Positions 43,601-47,064 of a stretch of DNA of 64,000 nt are shown here, piece by piece; the first letter of the stretch is position 1, and the number at the start of each line of letters is the position of its first letter. A model generated the notes under the pieces. That model had not been told where the DNA came from, ran no database searches, and was given only the letters and a program-made list of their open reading frames with translations. A program made the position numbers and the translations under genes. This DNA comes from Bacilli bacterium (GTDB lineage: Bacteria > Bacillota_I > Bacilli_A > RF39 > UBA660), in contig JAGAHP010000040.1 of assembly GCA_017627015.1 (NCBI GenBank), forward strand, positions 52,063-116,062. The letters are read 5' to 3'.

Positions 43601-44280
43601 TATATGCATATAGAAACCAAGCCGGTAAATTAACTATTAATGGTGGATCTGTTTCTATGAATAATAATAATTGGTCAATAATGATTTATTCAACGACTTC
43701 ATCTAATACTATTGTTACAGATACAAATATGTCATCAACTAACAATTTACAAACATCATATATTGTATATATGGAAGATGCTAATACAAGATTAAGTTTA
43801 GTAAGAGGAACTTATCATGTTGATTCACAAGGTATAGCTTATGGTTCTGATATGCTAAATGGTAATATATACATAGATGGAAGTACATTTGATGTAATAT
43901 CTGGATCTAGTGGTTATGGTATAAATATGGCAAATGGTAACGTAAATATAGATAGTGGAACTATAAATGTAGATGCAGTTAATGCTTATGGTATAAATAT
44001 GACAAATGGAACATATACACAAGGTATATTAGATGATTCTGGTTATGAATCTGCTGATATATCAATCACAGACCCTCATATTCAAGCAATAGGCTCTACT
44101 ATGGGACAAGCAATCAATATGGGAAGTGGAACATTTAATTTCTATGAAGGTATCTTAATAGGTTCAACTAAATATAAAGGTGATAGCGACATAGTTACTA
44201 GAACACCAAATAGTTACCAAGTTAAAGTTGGAACTGATCAATCTAATAACACATATGCTATCTTAGAGTATATAAAGTAG
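22696..44280 (+). CDS. Giant secreted multidomain surface protein (7,194 aa)
   Basis: A single open frame of 21.6 kb. Order by residue: signal segment (13-32, ATA before the likely cut); TasA/camelysin-like N-domain (about 36-195), homologous to the whole 187-residue protein at 46464; InlB-like repeat (199-279); beta-helix modules A-F (279-2359); second InlB-like repeat (2369-2452); helix modules G and H (2452-3195); glycine-rich domain 1; helix I; Gly 2; helix J; Gly 3 (to about 5019); start of helix K (5022-5102); LamG-like domain (5119-5326); Gly domains 4-7 (5332-6499); beta-sandwich-like domain (6506-6659); final helix (6666-7194). The Gly domains match the ALK/LTK-type family (KLEVWGAQGGS, then GGYNGGG, GGGATHIA, IIVAGGGGG). 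Helix rungs carry NNGTLxI and NGGxI. There is no LPxTG or C-terminal membrane anchor, so retention on the cell may depend on the N-domain. It looks built for adhesion or matrix; no catalytic domain is evident. GTAGGGAG precedes the ATG. Confidence 0.93.
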   Translation: MNKLVNKIKTNKIKFMFLAVFALISFITLATAILTKSLNINGTTKIAKNSWIIYFDEVRKSSDSVPSTKDAAIVDFGKTRIEFDANLKSIGDFYEFTVYTVNDGTIDAMVDSIEKTELTEEQQKYLDFKVTYDSGTEIRRCDTLNAKTRRRIKAIVKYKDGLDIDEYPTEDVNLNLYFNINYVQKDAACPPREPDDNKVLTIVPNGGVYQGRTDEIRIYMNKNDTYTLDTPTRNLYNFKDWNKNPTEGTYTIVGNTFTMGDEDVTLTADWQEGDYVARIMNTYYPTIQDALDAAAGEWEDNTVYLLKDTEEDPINNTSKRVKFNLSGHTVTGTFTNSAVGDLQIVNGIFLNEDDNETTFDNYGNLIMGQDDGEVYVDSSITILGEDIALKNHPDSTFYIYDGYLQAKHALVGGYTDKANGYIVIVDPKKDINKDRVYLVRQNNRAICKTTTNGVMYYYNLQSAINEVEGNKKFNPEYTDSDYIIYAIRDFEAAYELSVDDESRVFFDTSSYKIKLGENVTNEGYFKIYNSEDNISKLSVAKTITNKSTLDINNLTLEATADANIINNQGTLSIEKSTLHSKYGYAVSNTGAGTVNLDNDTLLSTDDNYGLYNSSTNLVINNGTIEGLYNTGTAVINGGTFNTILDKTQNTYYTRFTNGIYNEGTITMNGGIVHNTTVDTNAIVNRGTFNFNDGNLNSNRTLVQNNGGTFNVLDNEIVTENVVITNGIININGGSIESTNNKAITGGTTVIVTNGEVISDLDIAIDISGTVTVNGGTVNGKTKAINTGTFNLSSGNVISDGLGVATTTAIVSGGSITSVNNALNTNTLNMSAGTITSTEGTGTIINSSGIITGGTIKGDMYGVDSKGSITLGSNDQDVSVTTPILIGDSYGIYLEGNENNFYDGILKGQVDGYTGNDFNNLPVGYTVTDGEEEINGVHYETDYLSRKENWLRVGDTEYNTINDASAAIEENGTIYVIKDANINFIQEFTNTSTAKNIVFDLNGHTVTTNQNITNNTNISLTMTDSDPNKQGNITFKKNTGFINNGELIIDKGTYKSYVDYIFTNNSGMRIVDGKLITTKTAVRNNNNLSIEGGIIEAGTGVYNNGTTNMGGGEMTVTSYGIRNGTVTMTNGNIHSLNSGISDATIHIVSGEVHARDGYALYSNVGIIKVDDGNISSDNNTAIRGARHIIINNGQIVGKVGIENEAWYDGYRSHYEAITINDGNIHGTNGEGIIANGRGHNNRLEVNNGHISGTTYGIKNEIETIIYDGVVEGGSYGILNTNVLQLGRNNGSISTTNPVISGGDYGVYNNDSDYDTRFKFYDGVLKGTTAGHFALVTDMPNGSTIIDDYEYIERVEFKIEYLGEEGDFLRVGNKTFNSINDAAEYASEGDIIYVTRDANINFNQTFPSEKGLQFDLAGHSLVMTNNLEVNGNVSIMDSVGHGSINNLKEAGIKINSGGHLIIDQAVIMSENNEAIVNNGELEINDGLFRSNKQQKEAIVNNGTLVYNGGQTEGSIGLKNNGTAEINGGSIEGKSANAIRNVGTLKIYERANITSNVDTAIETSSGLLQVNGGNIVSASGLGVIASASGSVEINGGYIEGSSTGVRTNRPITITGGHVVGKNNIGLETSYSGEITGGLIEGATFGVQTSGTLTIGNDDGVVSIDEPTLKGELYGLYIVNNATVNFNDGILKGVTEAYSGEITNIPNRTEIFEDSEVIDTYTYKTAYLLSETDIAINTTTQEIYTNLQDALNECGNNETIKLLTNVPLFYEVTNNNNNNITLDLAGFRITTNKKFINNKNLTITNSTENDSFIRTSSDINLLTNTGTLNIDNVEVINNSSSKYVINNTSNLNMTDSVVTGLNGINTSGISSLNNIIVNTSYTGINNTNKMTIINGTIKGGNYSVYSSTNKEIVINGTTLNGTYYNQGGNSTTMTNAIVNSSVQNNGSTIISDNSEFNNSILNTGTFSLTNQSELNGRISSNSGTFNIVNSSINNTNDRTIITSGTLNINNSQVKVNSYYSDSRIIYNTGTVNISNNSLIQGGETEKNTNYMGIYNEGNANVLIEDSTIKISGNNIEYGIYNNSNTSNVVIKSGNIEVDGTTTYGAYLNKGTLVLGEEEEGPNAGTENADVSTTDPRIYSVGVNMGVGIKNINGSLDFYDGIIWGSRYAKPETTNNVELNYEVTTYVDIETGYEKAILEYMQNDYQGNQIAVLNEVYYESLRDAIAKCEEGDEILLLKSTTEDITIANNKNVKINLNGHSVTTKVTNNGTLNIYNGSLQNFDQNTVINNGTLIIGQDDGQVSSTSVRIVSETTAIINNGTVKMYDGYLQGVPSIEGQINEIPDLSRIYTEVTDQMERKYLQSLSREAIINKETNLIITIDPSKGIYNGSKDIQYEYLFYEDEYELLVPSKNGCRFIGWDVSDPTAISGSGTEQDPYVITIGLADITVTALWEVTDEAVAHIGNEYYTSVMEAINDAKDKDTIELIKNVTEDVTNNKNITIDLHENKITGEFINNGELRLINGTIENPDGTGLVNNKKLILGYNDGNVITDNVKIIGTDLGLEQNGAFNFYDGYIEGEVAFLGRTDSVPQGYFLYNERVGNKQRVYLIGNPANAVAVIEDGGTQYFFSLQDAINTATISGSEIFIVRNFEATYPISVEEGADILINMSSYNITTGNDITNNGTLKIYDTSEEKGSITSARTLNNYGDLTIEDVNITESNTNNNAIDNKEDASLTIKNSTITAQSGYSIYNAGNLSLEETFNLESTNFGLFNTETSSCEDIESGTIKGIVTYTDLTLGGTLEVIGNGQYDHTAIGVNNNATLTINGISITNTNNQSGIYNGTSANVIINEGTTINVNSGSGLYCDRGTSNYTMNGGTITSSGIGVRMQADNCNFNMNSGEINGYNYGIYTYGIGNEINVNGHVIASNGDGIRDDRQYNGRGKTININGGLVEGTRFGMYARGDTVTIQNAELKTSSINRDQYAYYSEDWNDLYLNDGAFLNAPGASGLRSEGGVFIEEGSRIYAGASNGFGIRGHYTRLIMNGGIIEAPGSSAYGILCNDNYYTNIDMNNGTIKSGYIGVSLNDGNSSYDRIFTMKSGSIQGDTYGLYITQPYTVTIGTTDDELSITDPYISGGLYGIYNTNGITYFYNGRLRGYTYGYNNDFSAIRSKKDIAEVTEQDESIIDHSSYYSETYSSTPTSNVSKSGNGYAKITYIGEDTDTCTNGDSWTFDYSGSEDSFSTPCTGKYKLEVWGAQGGSVDSSRYGGYGGYSTGEIDLNASEILFINVGGAGSTCTGRNCTVQGGYNGGGSSKAYAECDGGIKVGSGGGATHIATLSGLLSTLEDNQDTVLIVAGGGGGSDYCNSSNYAAGGSGGGYSGGNSVDLGAPDWDSNGGYIAIGGTQTSGYAFGLGQGIIDDKLNIGSGSGWYGGIASGINGAGGGSGYIGNSRLTSSSTYVYSNKQKNEWIVNYLVEKDMFLKVNDELFNSFEDASQYIYDFLNGEGTIEVIKDTTINESSSIVGDTTITLDLKGHNISVSKSILNFSNLTIVDTGDTKGLFTGTKDSVFRNNNNLTINGVKLKATGYNVVVGEIGTGSITITDSDLEGTRGLLLNSNQTVSINNSKITATADGIRSDAAATITIDNDTEIVSSDIAIRLQTDNNTLTINDGLIQGTNYGIYTYGQSTVINITGGSIISTRYDGIRDERSKSTSNWPQYASKFNITGGEISGPRYGMVASYCITNISDAEIRNTSSNNSNYAYYNGGWASLILNDGAFINAPNASAIWNTSSITINDGARIYAGHNNSYGIYSNYLSLTMNGGSIETPGSNAYGVYCANNEYKNIKMYGGTITSGYIGLGILASGGSGTDKSFNMINGSITGNKYGIYQAVDFNTSIGSTEDELSTLIPYVSGGDYAIYKLAGTTNFYNGRLRGKYYGYNSSFNGIRTGMDIIEDYEGEEEESTANIRTRSTDKVSNTAKAKNAKSGNGYARLTYIDETTSTCTNGYVWKFDYTGDEQTFSAPCAGKYKLEVWGAQGGSYSDMAYGGYGGYSTGEIELTLNENLYIYVGGQGISRTGTSIDPIPGGYNGGGTTAVKYSSTISAGSGGGATHIATTSGLLSSLSNNRESILIVAGGGGGSSYYNNGNYGYGGSGGGYKGQDGYSYLNSGVGTGGTQEGPGYNSNNSSIGLGSFGQGASEEYLYTGGYFYGAGGGGYYGGGMTYYTNANAGGGGSGYIGNSRLTNKVMYGYHVDGSNNRWIINYLNTKEAVFSVNGELFITLDEASEYIYNNLNGSGNITTLRDALISEESTVVGNTTITLDLAGYELTFTKPLNNNSNLTIVDSSISKSGSIINNYYSCINNKANLTINGVLLDASPNSQSAIYGQSGAGNIVITDSKLIGYRGILLESAQKVTLNNSEINATTDGIRTSANNSSVTINSGTNITASDIGIRLQSSSTTLTVNDGTITGSNYGIYTYGNANKVNINDGTIIGTQYDGIRDEYNGNEIEINVLGGTVSGARYGIYKYVSHLVVQNAEIKTTSINRDHYALYLSWGSTDIKDGAFINAPNASGIWAEDSLTMETGSRIYAGNTGAYGIAERWSQALNITGGSIETPGINAIGIYSYDNLLNLTYSNASIKSGHIGLYLNSSSNVARNVTINSGSIEGDTYGIYQVQNYVTTIGNSEEELSTSIPYISGGLYGIYNTDGTINFYNGRLRGYTYGYNNSIENIRDEKIIFEEAEEINNEDEIYTRSTTNYSSNPTSKTSKSGHGYVRFTYLGESNATCSSNETYNFDYTGGEQTFTPLCNGNYKVEAWGAQGGSYGRNGGYGGYSTGEIELSTTETLYINVGGQPTGTVGGYNGGGTGGSNYSARGGGGATHVATSSGILSSLENNKESIIIVAGGGGGSDYWNNGSDGGSGGGYKGANGNLRTSTSYAIQVPTGGTQTEGGTGGIGVCQGTSGTFGQGGSHCEQHGGGGGGGYYGGGGGAVVTNAVTSGAGGSGFINNSRLTNRSMYGYNIPISYGKWINNYLSDPKQFIINVDQDKTYSNIQKAFNEVEDGETLQMLDDAEIAYDVETKDNISFTLDMNGFNLNTTKQITNTTNLKIINTGVVDDDEDEDPIDPDTITEEISENEYTTNGLYLHYDSYNPGSSPSTVWRDISGNNNNANTTYATYDNNSYNFNGTNNYIPIKKFDETEFTWEAVFNTTDTSKQQVIAANFENGGCGLQVKDGKIEATCYIDNEYKRIRTNNINNNSIYTATLTLKNNTMKLYVDGVFVNEYNGSTYTTTTDNTILMLGANPGGTSADSEFLKGSIYSFKVYNKELTSEEIVNNYKYNSDEYGHTYSPVFKTYNYNYTGDYQVFTAPADGEYKLEAWGASTDDISKCTWYGCTPENEKRSKGAYTSGNIKLEKGDTLYIYVGSKGISGTNIDNVSIFNGGGSLTGSLSDGNNFTGGGASDIRLTNGNWNNSISLASRIMVAGGGGGVVYPVTTEGHAGALSSEASFGPLGDTIGGATQTSGGSFGIGQNGLRASGGGGYYGGKASSYTATGGSSYISGHLGSVAIASETSITPKTGCQDGTTDIECSYHYSGKKFNNTTMISGSDTMPTYDGQSTMDGNQGNGFVKITTLNVTSKLTNYEKSYSYTGNYQEFIAPVKGIYKIQTWGAAGGTSLCQGDPCTAGGKGGYSGGNITLNKGEKLYVYVGAKGGTGVVGQDTPSAYNGGGSATWDRNDDESAGAGGGATDIRLISGEWNNNSSLASRIMVAGGGGGASYNTSPGYGGGLTGGNNGNNSALGATQTSGYLFGIGKNGEGTGDSDGVAGGGGGYYGGESYDSNYESGSGGSGYVSGHLGSVAIESQNDTSPKTGCQDGTLNIECSYHYSGKVFDNTEMVAGNEEMPTFDNKGTMIGNTSDGFAFIKLLENKDSDNSETVKVDFDYTGNEEVFTAPVTGDYILEAWGASGNTPSASNVTYGYGGYSVGKIHLEEGNKLYINVGGQGVNGISSVSEGGYNGGGYGRDYSDGRGAGSGGGATHIATTSGLLNELENDIDSIIIVAGGGGGVGNYTGKFNTPMAAGSGGGIKGVDGNAGTWGSSYYLGYGGTQTEGGAVTSNDPYTGTAGTFGAGGYCSSTSGNCSGGGAGFYGGGSNTNYSGAGGGGSGYIGNSLLTDKKMVMYTEDTNLISDDIDTKTEITIDADSEPISNFAKEGPGHARITYSGKSSDNVQTTEYDYTGNEEVYTVPKTGKYKLETWGAQGGSADSTYIGGYGAYSTGTISLNEGDKLYINVGGAGDVTYNGRYDTVDGGYNGGGAVDQSFTLNTNATQYLASGGGATHIATSSGLLTSFENKTEDLIIVSAGGTGAHFVENGYDEGSGPTYSKASGASGAGYKAKFIPITEKNWNTSVYNCTESEIGTAGYCTYSGSTYSTAQFGVGADNSEGGGGGYYGGIVGGGSSGGISYIGNTSLTNKHTTCYDCYESNSENTKTVSTIRSSETPTADTAKVGDGYAKITYIDDSEPEQEQEDIILVTSDWTAVDESNYYSFIEPVTLQRSYSDTHAVKYYNNKISFTTEQTTNKTKYLEGSLTYWHDWSNTLTLGRIYVGLSTTNENRFDDYVSYTSYDINNDAGNKKTVDFDIPTPTNAGDYYFKIYIEHNTATQNFTVLSILNNLSIITKKSSEVITKPSKISNNLNTTLFINEGTLDIENVDFDSYNFVEGTEDSSLIIKNSTINSENKAINSSGTINIVKGSIIAPYGIETSNSLILNNGRIRSTNQAIINSGELNINDSNIIGNNYCIYDNSTHDSIITNSTLRSSSTAIHKQGVSLMTLTENNIVGNINNANASSTLNVNQGKVTGFISNSGTSTYTNVPINYTSASSGEEYLINNTGTLYMDESTVSFNNSYAAGANYYTSAVYNRGTLNSYKTSYSVKHNNGKYKWMLGIRNTGLLISNEDSIEISGAGASYAILNNSSNDSTITDMTINSHDNAGEIYAYRNQAGKLTINGGSVSMNNNNWSIMIYSTTSSNTIVTDTNMSSTNNLQTSYIVYMEDANTRLSLVRGTYHVDSQGIAYGSDMLNGNIYIDGSTFDVISGSSGYGINMANGNVNIDSGTINVDAVNAYGINMTNGTYTQGILDDSGYESADISITDPHIQAIGSTMGQAINMGSGTFNFYEGILIGSTKYKGDSDIVTRTPNSYQVKVGTDQSNNTYAILEYIK
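23530..29770 (+). repeat. Beta-helix modules A-F of the giant protein
   Basis: Six successive copies of one plan. Each opens with a cap of the form YxSLxxAIxxxxxxxTIxLLxD followed by a strand like DLNGHTVT. It then runs through many short NNGTLxI/NGGxI rungs and closes with a phrase like NFYDGxLKG. Approximate starts: 23530, 24030, 25540, 26790, 27880, 29300. The plan fits a right-handed parallel beta-helix. Copies are diverged in sequence, so these are old duplications. Confidence 0.75.
30500..37740 (+). repeat. Tandem triplication of a beta-helix plus glycine-rich cassette
   Basis: Three consecutive cassettes of about 2.3-2.6 kb (30500-33080, 33090-35450, 35450-37740), each a beta-helix followed by one glycine-rich domain. 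Shared helix phrases appear in order in all three: NYGIYTYG, DGIRD, DGAFxNAP, RIYAG, PYxSGG, FYNGRLRG. Stretches around 32050-32150 and 36715-36830 are nearly identical at DNA level. These are more recent duplications than modules A-F. Confidence 0.85.
38690..42190 (+). repeat. Tandem glycine-rich domains 4-7
   Basis: Four ALK-type glycine-rich domains in a row (about 38690, 39560, 40440, 41320). Domains 4 and 5 form one subtype (ASRIMVAGGGGG, then TGCQDGTxxIECSYHYSGK). Domains 6 and 7 match the subtype of domains 1-3 (GGGATHIATxSGLL). Each begins with a strand like DYTGNEEVFTAP followed by a phrase like YKLETWGA. Confidence 0.85.
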
Positions 44281-44288
44281 GTGATAAT

Positions 44289-45074
44289 ATGATGAATATA
44301 AACAATATAAAAAATAAGATTATTACTTATGTTAATAAAAAAGAAAATTATGGTATGATTTTACTAGGAATATTAGTTTTAATATTCCTAGTATTCACTG
44401 CCATATATATTCTTGGAACAGGAAATATAAGTAAGATTGAAGAAAATAAAATAGTTAAGCAAAGTCAAAAATATATGGAATTTATAGAGGATATAACTGA
44501 ATCAAAAAGTAAAGGGTTAGATAAATATATAATTTTTACTTTAGATTATAATCTATATAATAATCATAAAAATGAAATGACTACTAAAGAAATAAAACAA
44601 TACATAAATGAAACATTTAATAAAAAAATAAAAAACGATGATATTATTTCAGTAGGTATAACAAAAGAGATGCTTAATAAAAATATTACTTATGATTCAG
44701 GTAGTGATATCTATAAAATAAATGTTGATAACGAAACTGGCAAACAAATAGAAGAAAGAAAAATTGTATATACTAAATTAACAAAGATTAGAAGAAAAAA
44801 TAAAAATACATATACTGTTAAATATAATAAATATGTAATTGATAATCCTTATAACATTTTAAATTATTATATTGATTTAAATAGAAATCAAAACAAAGCA
44901 GTTGATATTACTCCTATAAAAAATTATTTATTAGGATCATCTTCATCAAAAGAAGTAAAAAAATTAATAGAAAAAAATGAAAAAGATTTAGAAAAATATT
45001 CTAAGAAAAACGGAAAAATAAAAATAACTTACATCATGAAAGGTGATAAGTTAATCATTCAGAAGATTAAATAG
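44289..45074 (+). CDS. Membrane-anchored protein, tandem paralogue 1
   Basis: 261 residues: short basic cytoplasmic N-terminus, one membrane helix (about 22-43), and then about 215 mostly extracytoplasmic residues rich in Lys, Asn and Ile. It pairs with the next gene (45083). Both share a block around GITxxM, the phrases TKIRRKNKNTYTVKYNKYV and RVKKKSKNRFVLVYSKLV, NPYNILNYY/DPYKILNYY, and an identical end, LIIQKIK. I do not recognise the family. It begins 9 bp after the giant gene behind AGGTGAT, so it belongs to the same transcript. A role at the membrane in assembling or anchoring the surface proteins is possible (inference). Confidence 0.75.
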   Translation: MMNINNIKNKIITYVNKKENYGMILLGILVLIFLVFTAIYILGTGNISKIEENKIVKQSQKYMEFIEDITESKSKGLDKYIIFTLDYNLYNNHKNEMTTKEIKQYINETFNKKIKNDDIISVGITKEMLNKNITYDSGSDIYKINVDNETGKQIEERKIVYTKLTKIRRKNKNTYTVKYNKYVIDNPYNILNYYIDLNRNQNKAVDITPIKNYLLGSSSSKEVKKLIEKNEKDLEKYSKKNGKIKITYIMKGDKLIIQKIK

Positions 45075-45082
45075 GTGATAAC

Positions 45083-45814
45083 ATGAAAATAAAAGATTTT
45101 AAGAAACTAAATACTAAAAACAAAATACTATTAAATATAATTCTATTGATAATTATAATATTTTTAATATTTTTATTAGTTTATAATTTCAAAATAACTA
45201 AATTAGAAAGAATAAAAATAAATGAATTTGATAAAAAAACATCAGTATTTATGGAAGAATATGCAGATTCAGAAGATGAAGGAAAATATATTAATTACGC
45301 AATAGAATATTTAAATAGTAAAAATAATTCTAATGAATTTAGTATTGATGATGTATTAAAAACAATAAATAATACTTTTGATGAAAACTATACTAAACAA
45401 AAATTATATAAAATAGGCATCACAATAAGTATGCATGAAAAAGGAATTGTATTTGATGATTCAAAAGGTATATTTAGATATAATGATCAAAAAACAAGAT
45501 CTGATATAGCTAAAACACCTATTGTTAAATATGAACTAAAAAGAGTAAAAAAGAAAAGTAAAAATAGATTTGTTCTAGTTTATTCAAAACTTGTAGTTGA
45601 TGATCCATATAAGATTTTAAATTATTATAATGGTAAGAATGATAATAAAAAGATAGGAATTATTTCCTCTTATTTAAAAGGAGAAAGTAATATAGTTAAT
45701 GTTAAGAAAATTATAAATTCTAATAATATTAAAGAATTTGGTAAAGTTGAAAAAAATAAAAAAGTAGTGTTAAAAATAGTTGATAAAAAGCTAATAATTC
45801 AAAAAATAAAATAA
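45083..45814 (+). CDS. Membrane-anchored protein, tandem paralogue 2
   Basis: 243 residues with the same plan as its neighbour: basic N-terminus, one strong membrane helix (about 15-37), and an extracytoplasmic domain. Similarities run along the whole length, including FMEEYADSEDEGKYINYAIEY aligning with the first paralogue and the same terminal LIIQKIK. There are no Cys residues and no known catalytic motif. It starts 8 bp after the first paralogue behind AGGTGAT. This is a tandem duplication with strong divergence, so the two may have different partners, perhaps one per secreted substrate (inference). Family unrecognised. Confidence 0.75.
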   Translation: MKIKDFKKLNTKNKILLNIILLIIIIFLIFLLVYNFKITKLERIKINEFDKKTSVFMEEYADSEDEGKYINYAIEYLNSKNNSNEFSIDDVLKTINNTFDENYTKQKLYKIGITISMHEKGIVFDDSKGIFRYNDQKTRSDIAKTPIVKYELKRVKKKSKNRFVLVYSKLVVDDPYKILNYYNGKNDNKKIGIISSYLKGESNIVNVKKIINSNNIKEFGKVEKNKKVVLKIVDKKLIIQKIK

Positions 45815-45856
45815 CTGTAAAACTTATTGTTTTATATTTATAAAACATAGTATTTA

Positions 45857-45865
45857 TGATAAAAT
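45857..45865 (+). promoter_or_regulatory. Possible internal promoter before the small-subunit pair
   Basis: TGATAAAAT at 45857-45865, 20 bp before the 45886 start. It would let the last two genes be expressed more strongly than the giant. A weak hairpin (45818-45834) precedes it. Confidence 0.4.
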
Positions 45866-45885
45866 GATTATGATAGGAGACGTAT

Positions 45886-46440
45886 ATGAATAATAATGTA
45901 TTTAAAAGTGGAGTAGTAACAATTTTATTTATTATTACATTTGTTTTGTTTATCTTAATAGATAAAGTAGAATTGTCTCTTATTTGTTTATTACTTTTTG
46001 TAATATCATTAATTATTTTATTGAAGAATATTTTCACAATAAAAAAACCAAATGGTTTATTCAACGAATATGTAAGAACTATTATTGATAATAATGAGAG
46101 TATATTAGTTGAAATTGATAAATTTCCTGATTTAAATAATAAAAAAATTTATAGAACTAAAACAATAGATGATTTATTAAACATGGAAACTTCAGTAAAA
46201 AAACCAATTTATTATATAACTAACAATGATTCTTATGATTTTATATTATTAGACAATAAAAAAGTTTATATAAATACAATTAGAAAAAACAAAAATATTA
46301 TATCTTGTTTAGATTTATATTTAAGTGATTTAAATAATAATAAAAAAGATCAATATGATTTAATAGAGGAATTAGATAAAACCACAATAATAAAGGTTGA
46401 TAAGGATAAAGAATATATAGTTTATCCTTTGAATAAATAG
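45886..46440 (+). CDS. Small membrane protein, paralogue B (DUF5305-like cytoplasmic domain)
   Basis: 184 residues, related to the protein at 22104. It has two hydrophobic segments (about 9-26 and 31-50). A domain follows with YVRTIIDNNESILVEIDKF, KTIDDLLNMETSVKKPIYY and, near the end, LDKTTIIKV. It precedes the 187-residue secreted protein by 23 bp, exactly as its paralogue precedes the giant. The pairing suggests each such protein serves the secreted protein downstream of it (inference). ATAGGAG precedes the ATG. The function is unknown. Confidence 0.7.
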   Translation: MNNNVFKSGVVTILFIITFVLFILIDKVELSLICLLLFVISLIILLKNIFTIKKPNGLFNEYVRTIIDNNESILVEIDKFPDLNNKKIYRTKTIDDLLNMETSVKKPIYYITNNDSYDFILLDNKKVYINTIRKNKNIISCLDLYLSDLNNNKKDQYDLIEELDKTTIIKVDKDKEYIVYPLNK

Positions 46441-46463
46441 TAGATTTTGAAGGGAGAATTATT

Positions 46464-47027
46464 ATGAATAAGAAATCTGACTTTTTAAGAAAAAGATACT
46501 TTGCGATTGCGTTATTTCTTGTATTAATTGCTAGTATAACATTAGGCTATTCTGCATTACGTACTACTCTTAGTATTAATGGTACAACAAAAATCGATAA
46601 GGTAGGTTGGGATGTTCATTTTGAAAATATAGTAATAAATGAACAATCAGTACCTATAGGTGATGGTAATTCACCAGCAACTATTGCATCAAATAAAATA
46701 AGAGTAGATTATAACATTACTTTAACTACACCAGGAGATTTTTATGAATTTGAAGTAGATGTTAAAAATGGTGGAACAATTGATGCTAAAATAGAAAGTG
46801 TATCAAATACATCATTAACTCCAGAACAAGATGCATATACTAATTATACAGTTAAATGGAAAGATAATAATGCAGTACCAGCAGCAAACGATAAATTAGC
46901 CGCAGGTGCAAAAAGAACTCTTGTAGTTAGAGTAGAATTTGATACAGATATTGAACCAAGTGATTTACCAGCAAATGGAGCAACATTTGATTTAAGTTAT
47001 CAACAAAACTATGTTCAAGATAGATAA
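46464..47027 (+). CDS. Small secreted TasA/camelysin-like protein
   Basis: 187 residues. A basic start (MNKKSDFLRKR) and a hydrophobic segment (about 12-27) lead to SLGYSA-type residues (TLGYSAL), then LSINGTTKI. The mature part is a predicted beta-sandwich and aligns over its whole length with residues 1-195 of the giant: LxINGTTKI, GDFYEF, GTIDA and LTxEQ are shared. The length and signal style fit SipW-processed fibre subunits (TasA, CalY), though sequence identity to those cannot be judged here. I infer it is the major fibre subunit and the giant a special subunit carrying the same polymerisation domain. GGGAG precedes the ATG. A terminator follows. Confidence 0.75.
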   Translation: MNKKSDFLRKRYFAIALFLVLIASITLGYSALRTTLSINGTTKIDKVGWDVHFENIVINEQSVPIGDGNSPATIASNKIRVDYNITLTTPGDFYEFEVDVKNGGTIDAKIESVSNTSLTPEQDAYTNYTVKWKDNNAVPAANDKLAAGAKRTLVVRVEFDTDIEPSDLPANGATFDLSYQQNYVQDR

Positions 47028-47029
47028 AG

Positions 47030-47052
47030 AAAGCATTTAATGCTTTTTTTTT
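47030..47052 (+). terminator. Terminator closing the surface-protein locus
   Basis: Stem AAAGCAT/ATGCTTT (47030-47036 with 47040-47046), a TTA loop and a T run. It marks the right end of the 26-kb unit. Confidence 0.85.
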
Positions 47053-47064
47053 GCAAAAAAAAAG

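Noticed and set aside
22696..44280. Two or more separate genes fused by a sequencing error in the giant frame
   Set aside because: I see no internal ribosome site plus signal peptide, and the module phrases continue across the whole frame. Long reads are still the decisive check.
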